A stretch of DNA of 64,000 nt from Lichenicoccus sp964242335 (lineage in GTDB: Bacteria; Pseudomonadota; Alphaproteobacteria; Acetobacterales; Acetobacteraceae): NCBI GenBank assembly GCA_964242335.1, contig CAXTAY010000016.1, positions 1 through 64,000 on the forward strand. The letters run 5' to 3'. Made by a program: the position numbers and the translations under genes. The notes below the pieces were generated by a model that did no database searches, had not been told where the DNA came from, and worked only from the letters and a program-made list of their open reading frames with translations. Every line of letters begins with the position of its first letter. Within the stretch, counting starts at the first letter, position 1. Of this stretch, positions 15,347 through 24,911 are shown in pieces.

Positions 15347-15994
15347 TCAGGTGCGATTATCGTCGAGCAGCAGGCTAGTGGTGGTCGACAGCGCCGGCTG
15401 CACCGGGAAGGTCTGCAGCGGCGGCGCCTGCAGACGGGCGACGCTGCCGCTGCTCGAGGCCGCGTCCTGCACCGCCGCGGCGGTCGACGGCGCCACGGTC
15501 GCCGGGGTGCGGATCAGCGTCTCCGCCGCGTCCTCGTATTGTTCCGGCGTCGTCGAGCTGTTCAGGGTGCGGATCTGCTCGGTGAGGTAGCCGTCGACGC
15601 CGATATAGTCCTTGAACGCCTGCCGGATGTCAGGCTGCGCCGGGTCGAGGATGATCGACTCGCACAGCGCGATCTGCTGCAGGTCGATCCCCCTGATCTG
15701 GTCCGTCACCGCCTGGGCTGTGGACCCCATCGACAACCCGCCGAGCTGCGGCTTGACCACGGAGTCGACGGGCAGCGTGACCCCGGTCAGGGTCAGCGTG
15801 TGGTTGTCCGGATCGTAGATCCGCCGGCACACCATGTGCACTTTCTGCATCCCGCCGCCCGGCTCGGCGACCTCCACGTAGCCGCGCATCAGCACGTCGG
15901 CATCGCAGCCGGAAAGCAGCAGCACCAGAGGCAGCAGCGAGGAGGGCAGCAGCAACGGGGGCAGCAGGATTGGGGAAAGCAGCAACCGCTTCAC
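15347..15994 (-). CDS. Putative lipoprotein
   Basis: A 215-residue protein starting at GTG 15994, with GGAG about ten bases upstream. The N-terminus is a long leucine/proline-rich signal (KRLLLSPILLPP...LVLLLSGC) ending in a lipobox whose Cys would be lipidated. The mature part includes CRRIYDPDNHTLTLTGVTLP and a segment IALCESIILDPAQPDIRQAF. No family is recognised. The C-terminal third is Ala/Ser/Thr-rich and probably unstructured. A longer frame to 16054 exists but would place charged residues before the signal. Confidence 0.7.
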   Translation of the reverse strand: MKRLLLSPILLPPLLLPSSLLPLVLLLSGCDADVLMRGYVEVAEPGGGMQKVHMVCRRIYDPDNHTLTLTGVTLPVDSVVKPQLGGLSMGSTAQAVTDQIRGIDLQQIALCESIILDPAQPDIRQAFKDYIGVDGYLTEQIRTLNSSTTPEQYEDAAETLIRTPATVAPSTAAAVQDAASSSGSVARLQAPPLQTFPVQPALSTTTSLLLDDNRT

Positions 15995-16063
15995 GGGCGC
16001 GTCTCCAGAAACCGGAACATCGGCCGCAGCATAGCTGTCCCAACCCGTCGGCAAGCGGAATCG

Positions 16064-17143
16064 TTACGCGGCGGACAGTGCCAGGCACTTGCGCATCAAC
16101 GAGGGCAGCGCCTCGTCCGCCAGCGCGTCGGGCGCGCGCAGGAAGCCCTGCTCGAGCAGCGGCGCCGGCACGCGCACGACCGACCCGGCATAGACGTCGA
16201 GCGTCAGGGCGAAGTGGGTGAACACGTGCAGCACCGACCCCAGGCGGCGCCAGGCGGTGTCCGTCGGGGCCTCGGCGAGCGCCTCCGTCTCCGGCCAGGG
16301 CTGCGTGCGCCACGCGGTGCCCGGCGCCTCGGTCATGCCGCCGAGCAGGCCGGAGGCAGGACGCCGTCGCAGCAGCACGCGGCCGTCGCGGTCCGAGAGC
16401 AGGAACAGCGCGCCGAAACGCTGCGGACGAACCGGCTTGGCGTCGCGCGCCGGCAGCGTCGCGGCCAGGCCCAGGGCGCGCGCGGCGCAGGGCCGCATCC
16501 AGGGGCAGAGCGCGCAGGCCGGGCGCCGCGTGCAGATCGTCGCGCCCAGATCGAACAGCGCCTGCGCGAAGTCCGACGCACGCGCCTGCGCCGCCGGCTC
16601 GCGGTTCAGCGTCGCCGCGACGGCGGCGATCCGCCGCCTTGCTCCCGGCAGCGGTGCGGTGATGGCGAACAGGCGGGCGGTCACGCGCTCGACGTTGCCG
16701 TCCACCGGCACCAGCGGCCGGCCGAAGGCGATGGCGGCGATGGCGGCGGCCGTATAGGCGCCGACCCCGCGCAGGCGTCGCAGCCCGTCTGCGTCGTCCG
16801 GAAAGCCGCCGCGTGCCGCGACCTGCCTGGCGCAGGCGTGCAGGTTGCGCGCCCGGGCGTAGTAGCCGAGCCCGGCCCAGGCGCGCAGCACCTGCTGCTC
16901 CGGCGCCGACGCCAGCTCCTGCACGGTGGGGAACGCTTCGAGGAAGCGGCGGTAATACGGCATCACCGTGGTGACGCTGGTCTGCTGCAGCATGATCTCG
17001 CTGAGCCAGACGTGATACGGATCGGCGGTCTCGCCGGGACCCGCACGCCAGGGCAGCACCCGGCGATGGCGGTCGTACCAGCCGAGCAGCGCGGCGGCGG
17101 GTGGAGGATCGGCAGGATGGGACGGGGCAGCCACGGGAGGCAT
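16064..17143 (-). CDS. mutY: A/G-specific adenine glycosylase
   Basis: A 359-residue base-excision repair enzyme that removes adenine mispaired with 8-oxoguanine. The helix-hairpin-helix LRGVGAYTAAAIAAIAFG is followed by PVDGNVERV with the catalytic Asp. The iron-sulfur cluster cysteines are in CTRRPACALCPWMRPC. A C-terminal NUDIX-like recognition domain follows (FGALFLLSDRDGRVLLRRRP). The N-terminal LLGWYDRHRRVLPWR is the family start, preceded by about 18 non-conserved residues. Its ATG lies only two bases from the divergent dciA-type start, so each gene's ribosome-binding region lies inside the other gene or in a very small space. Confidence 0.95.
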   Translation of the reverse strand: MPPVAAPSHPADPPPAAALLGWYDRHRRVLPWRAGPGETADPYHVWLSEIMLQQTSVTTVMPYYRRFLEAFPTVQELASAPEQQVLRAWAGLGYYARARNLHACARQVAARGGFPDDADGLRRLRGVGAYTAAAIAAIAFGRPLVPVDGNVERVTARLFAITAPLPGARRRIAAVAATLNREPAAQARASDFAQALFDLGATICTRRPACALCPWMRPCAARALGLAATLPARDAKPVRPQRFGALFLLSDRDGRVLLRRRPASGLLGGMTEAPGTAWRTQPWPETEALAEAPTDTAWRRLGSVLHVFTHFALTLDVYAGSVVRVPAPLLEQGFLRAPDALADEALPSLMRKCLALSAA

Positions 17144-17145
17144 CC

Positions 17146-17733
17146 ATGACCAAGGATGGACGCCACGTCTACGGGCCGCGCACGCTGTCGAGCCTGCTGC
17201 CGGCGATCACCCGGCCGGCCCTGCGCAGCCGCAACGCCGCCGCGGCACAGCTGATCGCGGACTGGGAGACGGTGGTCGGGCCCGCGCTGGCCGGCGTCAC
17301 CCTGCCGCGTCGGCTCTCGGCCGGCACGCTGACGCTGGCCTGCGCCGGTCCGATGGCGCTGGAGCTGCAGCACCAGTCGCAGCTGCTGATCGGCCGCATC
17401 AACGGCCATTACGGCCGCCTGCTGGTCGACCGCCTGCGCTTCGTGCAGGACGAGACCGCTGCGGTGCGGACGCCGCCGCCGGTGCCGCGGGCGGCGCCGC
17501 TGCCGGTCGAGATCCCCGACATGCCGGAGGGTCCGCTGCGCGACGCGCTGGCGGCACTCGGCGGACAGATCGCCCGGCGACGACAGGCGACCTCGCCCGA
17601 CGGCCCGCCGGACCGAGCCCGAAGGCCGAGGACGCCGCCTCCGCAGGCTGTCGGCGAGCGGGAGAGAGACGCGAACTCCGAGCCCGGCGTAGCGGGTGCC
17701 GCACCCTTGCCTTGCGGCGAGGCGAACGGCTAA
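17146..17733 (+). CDS. DUF721/DciA-family protein
   Basis: A 195-residue protein of the DUF721 family. DciA, a member of the family, is the ancestral loader of the replicative helicase DnaB in bacteria lacking DnaC. The conserved domain is residues about 10-100, with LIADWETVVGPALAG and LTLACAGPMALELQHQSQLL. The C-terminal 90 residues are Pro/Arg-rich and probably disordered. The ATG at 17146 has GGGAGG six bases upstream. It heads the dciA-dsbA-smc series and diverges from mutY, an order common in alphaproteobacteria. Confidence 0.85.
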   Translation: MTKDGRHVYGPRTLSSLLPAITRPALRSRNAAAAQLIADWETVVGPALAGVTLPRRLSAGTLTLACAGPMALELQHQSQLLIGRINGHYGRLLVDRLRFVQDETAAVRTPPPVPRAAPLPVEIPDMPEGPLRDALAALGGQIARRRQATSPDGPPDRARRPRTPPPQAVGERERDANSEPGVAGAAPLPCGEANG

Positions 17734-17760
17734 ATGCCGCGCCCATCGGGAGCCCACCGC

Positions 17761-18393
17761 ATGCCGACCACCCTTCGCCGCCGTTCCCTGCTCGGTGCGA
17801 TCATGGCCGTCGGCGCCGCCCCGGCACTGGCCCAGGCGCCGACCCAGGCACCGGTCCAGTCGGCGGATCCGCGCCTGGGCGATCGCATCCTCGGGCATGC
17901 CGAGGCCAAGCTCGTCGTGCAGGAGTGGTTCTCGCTGACCTGCACCCACTGCGCCCGCTTCGCGCAGGAAGTGTTTCCGGAGGTGCAGGCGAAGCTGATC
18001 GATACCGGCCGCATCCGCTACCTGTTCAAGGACTTCCCGCTCGATCAGCTGGCACTCGCCGCCGCGATGGTGGCGCGCAGCCTGCCGCCTGAGCGCTACG
18101 AGCCGTTCGTGCTGGCGCTGCTGTCGAGCCAGGACCGCTGGGCGTTCGCGCGCGACGTCGATCCGCAGGCGCAGCTGCAGCAGATGGCGGCGCTCGCCGG
18201 CATGCCGAAGCCGCGCTTCGACGCCGCGATCAACGATGACGGCCTGCGCCGCGGCATCCTGGCCGAGCAGGATCGCGCGCAGAGCACGCTCAAGATCGAC
18301 AGCACGCCGACCTTCGTGTTCGGCAGCGCCACCCGTTCCGGCGAGATCGATTATGCCACCTTCCTCAAGCAGGTCACCGCGGCCGGCGCCTGA
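17761..18393 (+). CDS. DsbA-like periplasmic thiol-disulfide protein
   Basis: A 210-residue exported protein with a signal peptide (RRRSLLGAIMAVGAAPALAQA). The thioredoxin-fold domain has a CTHC redox motif in WFSLTCTHCARFAQE, a helical insert and the cis-proline loop IDSTPTFVFG near residue 185. It is likely to oxidise or isomerise disulfides in the periplasm. The ATG at 17761 follows CGGGAG at a suitable distance; an upstream in-frame ATG at 17734 would add nine residues before the signal. It sits 33 bases before smc. Confidence 0.88.
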   Translation: MPTTLRRRSLLGAIMAVGAAPALAQAPTQAPVQSADPRLGDRILGHAEAKLVVQEWFSLTCTHCARFAQEVFPEVQAKLIDTGRIRYLFKDFPLDQLALAAAMVARSLPPERYEPFVLALLSSQDRWAFARDVDPQAQLQQMAALAGMPKPRFDAAINDDGLRRGILAEQDRAQSTLKIDSTPTFVFGSATRSGEIDYATFLKQVTAAGA

Positions 18394-18426
18394 ACCGCCG
18401 CCTGAACCCATAGCTTCCGGCCGCGT

Positions 18427-21400
18427 GTGAGCGCCCGTTTCGTCCGGCTGCGCATCGCCGGCTTCAAGAGCTTCGCCGACGCGGCCAGCGTCGAGATCCT
18501 GCCGGGGCTGACCGGGATCGTCGGACCGAACGGCTGCGGCAAGTCCAACGTGGTGGAGGCGCTGCGCTGGGCGATGGGCGAGAGCTCGGCGCGCTCGCTG
18601 CGCGGCGGCGAGATGGACGACCTGATCTTCGCCGGCACCGCCGCGCGTCCGGCGCACCATCTCGCCGAGGTCACCCTGACGCTGGAGGACGCGGGCCTCG
18701 CCCCTGCCCCGCACGATCGGCTGCCCGACCGGCCGGAGCTGGAGATCACCCGGCGGATCGAGCGTGGCGCCGGCAGCTCCTACCGGATCAACGGCCGCGA
18801 GGCCCGCGCGCGCGACGTGCAGACCCTGTTCGCCGACCTAGCCAGCGGTGCCCGCTCCTCTGCAATGGTCAGCCAGGGCCGCGTCGCCGCCATCGTCGCC
18901 GCCCGTCCGGAGGAACGCCGGTCGATCCTGGAGGAGGCCGCCGGCATCACCGGCCTGCATGCGAGGCGGCACGAGGCCGAGCTCAAGCTGCGCGCCGCCG
19001 AGGCCAATCTCGCGCGTGCCGAGGATCTGCGCCTGCAGCTGCAGGCGCGGCTGACCGAACTCGAGGCGCAGTCGCGTCAGGCGAGCCAGTACCGCACCGT
19101 CGCCGCCGGCCTGCGCGACGCCGAGGCGGCGCTGCTGGCGCTGCTGCACGCCCGGGCACGGCTCGCCGCCCGCCAGACGCGCGCCGCCGCGGACGCGGCC
19201 GGGACCGCCCTGCATGACGCCGAACAGCGCGCCGTGGCGGCCGAGGCGACGGAGCAGCTGGCGCAGGCGTCGCTGCCGCTGTCGCGCGACGCGGAGGCCG
19301 CCGCGCGCAGCGTCCTCGACCGGCTGAAGCTCGCCGCGGAGACGCTGGCGCAGGAGGAGGGCCGCATCGAGGCCGAGGCGGTGGCGGCGGAGGCACGTGC
19401 CCGTCAGAGCGACGGAGACGCGGCCGCGGCGGCCGGCCGGCTGGGCGACGCCGAGGCGACGCTGGCGCGGCTGGAGTTCGACCACGTCGCGATGCGGTCG
19501 CGCCAGGCCGCCATGCCGTCGCTGCTGCGGCAGGCCGGGGAGGCGCTGCGGCAGGCGGAGGCAGGCCTCGCGGGCGCCGACGCCGCGCTGTCGCGGGCGA
19601 CCGCGCAGGAGGCGGCCGACCGGAACCGTGCGGCGCAGCAGGAGCGCGACCGCGAGGCCGCCCTGCGGCAGCTGGAACGCCTCGACAGGCAGCTGGACGC
19701 GTCGCGGGCGGAGCATCAGGCCACGCTGCTCGAACTGCCCGACGAGGAGGCCCTCCGCCGCCTGCAGCAGGCCGGCGAAGCGGCGGCGTCCCGGCTCGAG
19801 GCCGCGCGGGGCGCTGCCGAACAGGCAGGCGAGACGCGGATCCAGATCGCGCGCGAGGCGGACGCCGCACGTGCCGCCGCACTCGAAGCCAGGCGCGTCC
19901 TGGAGGCGGCACGCCGGCTGGCGGCGGAGACGAGCCAGCGCGTCGATCGGCTGGCGGCGGAGTTCCATGCGGTCGAGGCGCGTGCGCTGGAGGCCGAGCG
20001 GGTCCTGATCCCGGAGGCCGCACGCCAGCAGGCCGCGGACCGGACGGCACGCGGGCGGGCCGGGCTCGAGGCTGCGCGGCGCGAGCTGGAAGCCGCCGAA
20101 GACCGTCGCGCCGCGGCCCAGCAGGCGCACGCCGCGGCCGGTCAGCAATGCGCCGACGCCGAGCGGCGGCAGCGGCAGGGCGAGGCGGCGAGGCAGGCCG
20201 CCGGCAGTGCCGCGTCGCGCGCCGGCGACGAACACGAACAGCTGGTGCGGGATGCAGCGGCGGCCGAGGCGTCCCTGGTTCCCGTCGAGATCCTGCTGGC
20301 GGCGCGCGCATCGCTCGAGGCCGCGATACGGGAGCTGGACGAGGCCCGGCAGGCGCTGGCCGACATCGAGACGATGCTTGGCGAGGCGGAACGCGCCGCC
20401 GCCGCTCAGGGCCGGACGCTGGCCACGGCACTTGCGGAGCAGGCGCGGATCGAGGCGGAGGCGGACGGCCTGTCGCGCGCGATCGCCGCCGAGGCGGTCG
20501 CCGCCGGAGGTGACCGCTGGCCGTCCCTCGCCGAGACGCTGCCGGTCCCCGCCGGGCTGGAGCTGGCGCTCGCCGCGGTTCTGGGCGAAGGCCTGGATGC
20601 GGCACTCGACGAGGCAGCACCACGGCACTGGCGCGATCTGCCGGCACTGCCCGATCCCGCCCTGCCGGCCGGTGCCGTCGCGCTCTCGAGCCTGATCGAC
20701 GCGCCGGACCCGCTGCGCCGCATCCTCCGCCGCGCCGGCTTGGTGGAGGCGGCGGCGGACGGGCGCGTCATGCAGCCGGAGCTGGCGCCGGGACAGTGCC
20801 TGGTCGCCCGGTCGGGAGAGCTATGGCGGTGGGACGGGTTCCGCCTGCAGGCCGGCTCGCCGATCGAGGGGACGGTCCGGCGCGGCGCCACCGCGCTCGA
20901 GCTGCGTCGCCGGCTGCGCCAGGCACGCGCCCGGCTCGAGCCGGCAGTTGCCGAAGCGGCGACGATGCGCCGCGAGGCGGAGGCCGGCGCCGAGGCATGG
21001 GCGGCATTGGCGGCTCGTGCGCAGCAGGCGCGCGCGCGGCGCGAGGCGGCGGAACGCGCGCTGGCCGAGATGAGGGACGGGTTCTCGACGCTGGATGCGC
21101 GTGCGACGGCAGCGCGCGTCCGACTGGATGCGATCATCCCGCAGCGTGAGCGCGCCGCACAGGGGCGGGCACTGGCGCTGCGGGCCGTCGCCGAAGCCGA
21201 CGCGGAGAACGCGGGCCTGCCCGACCTCGCGGCGCTCGGGCAACGCCTGGAGCGTTTCGGTTCGCAGGAGGCCGAGGCTCTCGAGGTCGAGGCGACGGCA
21301 CGGCGGGCACGACAGCAGGCGGAAGCCGAGCTGGAAGCCGCGCGGCGCGACGAAGCCGACATCGTGGGCCGCCACGTGGAGGCGCAGACAAGGCTCGAGG

Positions 21401-22986
21401 CGATGCGGCCGCAGCGCACGCGGCTGGAGCAGGAGCTGGAGGTGGCACGCGCCGACGCGCGCGTCGCCGCCGCGGCACTCGAGGCGGCCGCCCCTGCCGA
21501 ACGGGCGGCCGGGATGCTGCGGCACGCCCTCGCCCGCGCCGACGAGGCGGCGTCGCAGGAGGCTGCGGCACGGCTGGCGAGGGCCGAGGCGGAGCGGCAA
21601 CGCGACGAGGCGCAGGCGGCGCACACCGAGGCCGCCTCCCGGCGCGCCTGGCAGCGTAGCCGCATCGACGCCCTGTCGCCGCGCCTCGACGCCCTGGCCG
21701 AGGAGCGAGAGGAGGCCGCCACCCTGCTGGATCGGCTGCTGGCCGGGATGCCGGCGAGCGCGGCTGCCGCCGACGCGGCGGCAGCGAGCGGGCATGCGCA
21801 AGCGGCGTTCACCGTCGCGCGCGCGCAGGAGGCTGAGCGTCGCGACGCCCGCGCGCGCATCGCTGCCGAGGCCGAGGCGCTCGAAGCGGACCGGAACGGC
21901 CTCGAGGCGGCGCGCCTCGACTGGACGCGACGCGAGGCCGCCACACGCGAGGATCACGCGGCTGCGGTAGCCCGCGCCGCCACCGATGCGTCGGCGCGCG
22001 ACGTCCTGGCCGGGAGGGTCACGCAGTTCGGGCAGCGGCGCCAGGCGCACCGAGTGGCGCTGACGCAGGCCGAGCAGGCGCACGCACGGGCGCAGGCCGC
22101 GCTGCACGCCGAGGCGCAGGCACTCGCCGAGGCGCAGGCGGCGCGCCGGCAGGCGGAGATAGCCCTGTCGCAGGCGCGCGAGGCGACGCTGCGGCAGCAG
22201 GGTCGCGTCGAGCAGGCCGACGCGATCCTGGCAGGGCTGCTGGCGGAGACGCCGAACCCGCCGACGAAGGTGCCGGGCGACCTGTCCGACGCCGCCGAGG
22301 GCGGCCTCCGGCGTCGGATCGCCGATCTCGCCCGCGCGCGCGAGGAGATCGGCCCGGTCAACCTGCGTGCCGACATCGAGAGCGCCGAAGTACGGGCGGG
22401 CGCGGCGGCGATCGCCGACGAGCGGACGGAACTGGAGGCCGCCATCGCCCTGCTGCACGGCTCGATCGGCCAGGCCAACCGCGACGGTCGCAGCCGCCTG
22501 CTGGAAGTGCTCGAGGCGGTGGATCGCCAGTTCCGCGCCCTGTTCGCGCGCCTGTTCGGCGGCGGTCGCGCCCAGCTCGGCCTGGTCGGCGACGACGATC
22601 CGCTGCTGGCCGGGCTGGAGATCTACGCGCAGCCGCCGGGCAAGAAGCTCGCCACCCTGTCGCTGCTGTCCGGCGGCGAGCAGGCGCTGACCGCGCTCTG
22701 CCTGATCTTCGCCGTGTTCCGCTGCAACCCGGCACCGGTCTGCGTGCTCGACGAGGTCGATGCGCCGCTCGACGACGCCAACATCGGCCGCTTCTGCGCC
22801 CTGCTCGCCGACATGGTCGCGCAGGCGGAGACGCGTTTCCTGGTGGTGACGCACCATCAGCTGACGATGGCCCACATGGACCGGCTCTACGGCGTCACCA
22901 TGCAGGAGCGCGGCGTCAGCCGGCTGCTCTCGGTCGATCTGGCCGCGGCCTCGGATCTGGCGACCCCGAAGCGCAGGCAGGCCTGA
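18427..22986 (+). CDS. smc: Chromosome segregation SMC ATPase
   Basis: A 1519-residue SMC protein, longer than the usual 1150-1200. It starts at GTG 18427. The N-terminal head has Walker A GPNGCGKSN and the DLIFAG segment. The C-terminal head has the signature LSGGEQALTALCLIF and Walker B VCVLDEVDAPLDD. Between them are very Ala/Arg/Glu-rich coiled coils on both sides of a hinge near residues 690-830. The hinge includes LVARSGELWRWDGF, of the type seen in alphaproteobacteria. The extra length lies in the coiled coils. It forms the ScpA/ScpB condensin that organises the chromosome. The alanine-rich codons produce very long open frames on the other strand that are not genes. Confidence 0.95.
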   Translation: MSARFVRLRIAGFKSFADAASVEILPGLTGIVGPNGCGKSNVVEALRWAMGESSARSLRGGEMDDLIFAGTAARPAHHLAEVTLTLEDAGLAPAPHDRLPDRPELEITRRIERGAGSSYRINGREARARDVQTLFADLASGARSSAMVSQGRVAAIVAARPEERRSILEEAAGITGLHARRHEAELKLRAAEANLARAEDLRLQLQARLTELEAQSRQASQYRTVAAGLRDAEAALLALLHARARLAARQTRAAADAAGTALHDAEQRAVAAEATEQLAQASLPLSRDAEAAARSVLDRLKLAAETLAQEEGRIEAEAVAAEARARQSDGDAAAAAGRLGDAEATLARLEFDHVAMRSRQAAMPSLLRQAGEALRQAEAGLAGADAALSRATAQEAADRNRAAQQERDREAALRQLERLDRQLDASRAEHQATLLELPDEEALRRLQQAGEAAASRLEAARGAAEQAGETRIQIAREADAARAAALEARRVLEAARRLAAETSQRVDRLAAEFHAVEARALEAERVLIPEAARQQAADRTARGRAGLEAARRELEAAEDRRAAAQQAHAAAGQQCADAERRQRQGEAARQAAGSAASRAGDEHEQLVRDAAAAEASLVPVEILLAARASLEAAIRELDEARQALADIETMLGEAERAAAAQGRTLATALAEQARIEAEADGLSRAIAAEAVAAGGDRWPSLAETLPVPAGLELALAAVLGEGLDAALDEAAPRHWRDLPALPDPALPAGAVALSSLIDAPDPLRRILRRAGLVEAAADGRVMQPELAPGQCLVARSGELWRWDGFRLQAGSPIEGTVRRGATALELRRRLRQARARLEPAVAEAATMRREAEAGAEAWAALAARAQQARARREAAERALAEMRDGFSTLDARATAARVRLDAIIPQRERAAQGRALALRAVAEADAENAGLPDLAALGQRLERFGSQEAEALEVEATARRARQQAEAELEAARRDEADIVGRHVEAQTRLEAMRPQRTRLEQELEVARADARVAAAALEAAAPAERAAGMLRHALARADEAASQEAAARLARAEAERQRDEAQAAHTEAASRRAWQRSRIDALSPRLDALAEEREEAATLLDRLLAGMPASAAAADAAAASGHAQAAFTVARAQEAERRDARARIAAEAEALEADRNGLEAARLDWTRREAATREDHAAAVARAATDASARDVLAGRVTQFGQRRQAHRVALTQAEQAHARAQAALHAEAQALAEAQAARRQAEIALSQAREATLRQQGRVEQADAILAGLLAETPNPPTKVPGDLSDAAEGGLRRRIADLARAREEIGPVNLRADIESAEVRAGAAAIADERTELEAAIALLHGSIGQANRDGRSRLLEVLEAVDRQFRALFARLFGGGRAQLGLVGDDDPLLAGLEIYAQPPGKKLATLSLLSGGEQALTALCLIFAVFRCNPAPVCVLDEVDAPLDDANIGRFCALLADMVAQAETRFLVVTHHQLTMAHMDRLYGVTMQERGVSRLLSVDLAAASDLATPKRRQA

Positions 22987-22991
22987 GCGCC

Positions 22992-23014
22992 GGCCCGACG
23001 CCTCGCCGTCGGCC
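22992..23014 (+). terminator. Possible hairpin terminator after smc
   Basis: GGCCCGACG-CCTCGC-CGTCGGCC forms an imperfect GC stem a few bases past the smc stop. It is followed by TCGATTAA but no T-run. The remaining 110 bases to the next gene probably contain the promoter of the c-di-GMP gene. Confidence 0.4.
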
Positions 23015-23126
23015 TCGATTAACACGACGGCAAGTTTTGCGCCTCATGATGCATGGGCGATGTGGCTCGACCAGCGCTGCCAGCCCTCGGCAGCCGTCGG
23101 ATCGCCATGCATGACGGAGCCTGTGC

Positions 23127-24884
23127 GTGTCTTCTGCCTCGTCCACGATGGATGATCCCGGTCTCGCGGGCGATGAAGCGCAGGACGCACCGCATCTGCG
23201 CGCGGTGCTGGACAGCATCACCGTCGGCCTGCTGACGTTCGACGGCGACCTCGACATCCTGTTCGCGAACCGACAGCTCGCCCTCACCCTGGAGGTGGAG
23301 CCTAACGTCCTTCGCAGGACCACCACCCTGCTCGACCTGCTCGAGGCCAGCCCGGTCCTCGACGAGGATGCGGTGCAGCGGGTTCACGAGGCCTGCGTCG
23401 GCGCAATCGCCACTCCCATCGACCGCCGCGGGACGTTGATGATCTCCTCCGGCCGAGCGCGCCGCTGCTTCGCGCTGCAGGTCGTCCCGCTGGGCGATGC
23501 ACGCTGGATGATCTCCTTCGAGGAGGTCACTGCGCGCCGGGAAGCCGAGGCGAACGCGATCGAGCTCGCGATGCGCGACCCGCTCACCGGCCTGGCGAAC
23601 CGACAGCTCTTCCAGCAGCGTGCCGATGCCGCCCTGGCGGACCTCCCGAACGGGGCGGCAGCACCGGCGGAGGACGGGAAGGAGGGCGGGCAGCAAGCCG
23701 CGCTGCTGGTCGACCTGGACCGTTTCAAGGCGGTGAACGACACGCTCGGTCACCCGATCGGCGACGGGCTGCTTCGGCTGGTCTCGAAGCGGCTGCAGTC
23801 GCTGCTGCGCCGGCAGGACATGATCGCCCGGCTCGACCGAGATGAATTCGCCCTGCTGGTGACCCCGGCACCGAATGTCGCAGCCCTGAGCCAGCTGGCG
23901 AAGCGGATCATCGACGTGCTCGGCCGCCCCTATCTCGTCGACGGACATCTGGTCAACATCGGCGCCAGCATCGGCATCGCGGTGGCGCCACAGGACGGAC
24001 GGACCTGCGACGAGCTGCTGCGCAACGCGGATCTCGCTCTCTACGCTTCGAAGAACGCCGGACGCAGCCGGCACAGCTTCTTCGACTCGTCGATGGATGC
24101 GCGTGCGCGCGCCCGCCGGGCGCTGGAGATCGACCTCCGCAAGGCGCTGGCCCTGCGCGAGTTCGAGCTGCACTACCAGCCGCAGATCAACCTCGAGACG
24201 AACGCGGTGGTCGGGTTCGAGGCGCTGCTGCGCTGGAGGCATCCCGAGCGCGGACTGGTGTCGCCGCTGGAGTTCATCCCGCTGGCCGAGGAGATCGGGC
24301 TGATCGTCCCGCTCGGCGAGTGGGTGCTACGCGAGGCATGTCGGGAGGCCGCGCGTTGGCCCGACGGCGTGTCGGTCGCGGTGAACGTCTCGCCTTATCA
24401 GTTCGAGGACCCGGACAGGCTGACGCGCATGGTCGCCGGAGCCCTCGCGAGTACTGGCCTGCCGGGAAGCCGGCTGGAGATCGAGATCACCGAGAGCGTG
24501 CTGCTGCGCAACGAGCGGCCTGTGCTGAAGTCGCTGCACCAGCTGCGTGCGATGGACGTGCGCGTGGCGATGGACGATTTCGGCACCGGCTACTCCTCGT
24601 TGAGCCAGCTGCACAGCTTCCCGTTCGACAAGATCAAGATCGACCGGTCCTTCGTGAACGATTGCGATGATGTCGCCGGTCAGAACGCCATCATCCGCGC
24701 GATCACCGCCCTCGGGGTCAGCTTGGGCATGGCGACGATCGCCGAAGGCGTCGAGACGCCCGAACAGCTGCTGCGCATACGCGCCGAGGGCTGCACCTCG
24801 GTCCAGGGCTACCTGTTCAGCCGCCCGGTGCCGCTCGATCAGGTGGACGGCCTGATCGCGACGTTCTCGGGCCGTTCCGCATAG
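23127..24884 (+). CDS. PAS-like / degenerate GGDEF / EAL cyclic-di-GMP phosphodiesterase
   Basis: A 585-residue cytosolic signalling protein starting at GTG 23127 with GGAG eight bases upstream. Residues about 25-145 look PAS-like (LDSITVGLLTFDGDLDILFANRQ). The GGDEF domain (about 155-310) keeps DPLTGLANR and VDLDRFKAVND, but its active loop reads RLDRDEF instead of GGDEF, so cyclase activity is unlikely. The EAL domain (about 325-575) is complete: EALLRW, NVSPYQF, EITES, MDDFGTGYSS, KIDRSFV and EGVET are all present. It should hydrolyse c-di-GMP, perhaps with the GGDEF part as a regulatory GTP-binding module. A BLUF photoreceptor gene follows after 27 bases. Confidence 0.9.
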   Translation: MSSASSTMDDPGLAGDEAQDAPHLRAVLDSITVGLLTFDGDLDILFANRQLALTLEVEPNVLRRTTTLLDLLEASPVLDEDAVQRVHEACVGAIATPIDRRGTLMISSGRARRCFALQVVPLGDARWMISFEEVTARREAEANAIELAMRDPLTGLANRQLFQQRADAALADLPNGAAAPAEDGKEGGQQAALLVDLDRFKAVNDTLGHPIGDGLLRLVSKRLQSLLRRQDMIARLDRDEFALLVTPAPNVAALSQLAKRIIDVLGRPYLVDGHLVNIGASIGIAVAPQDGRTCDELLRNADLALYASKNAGRSRHSFFDSSMDARARARRALEIDLRKALALREFELHYQPQINLETNAVVGFEALLRWRHPERGLVSPLEFIPLAEEIGLIVPLGEWVLREACREAARWPDGVSVAVNVSPYQFEDPDRLTRMVAGALASTGLPGSRLEIEITESVLLRNERPVLKSLHQLRAMDVRVAMDDFGTGYSSLSQLHSFPFDKIKIDRSFVNDCDDVAGQNAIIRAITALGVSLGMATIAEGVETPEQLLRIRAEGCTSVQGYLFSRPVPLDQVDGLIATFSGRSA

Positions 24885-24911
24885 CGTTCTCCAATCGAAA
24901 AGGACCTCGTG

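Noticed and set aside
18838..22999. Several 500-730 codon open frames opposite smc
   Set aside because: They arise from alanine- and arginine-rich codons of the SMC coiled coils; no motifs, and the sense frame has complete SMC signatures.
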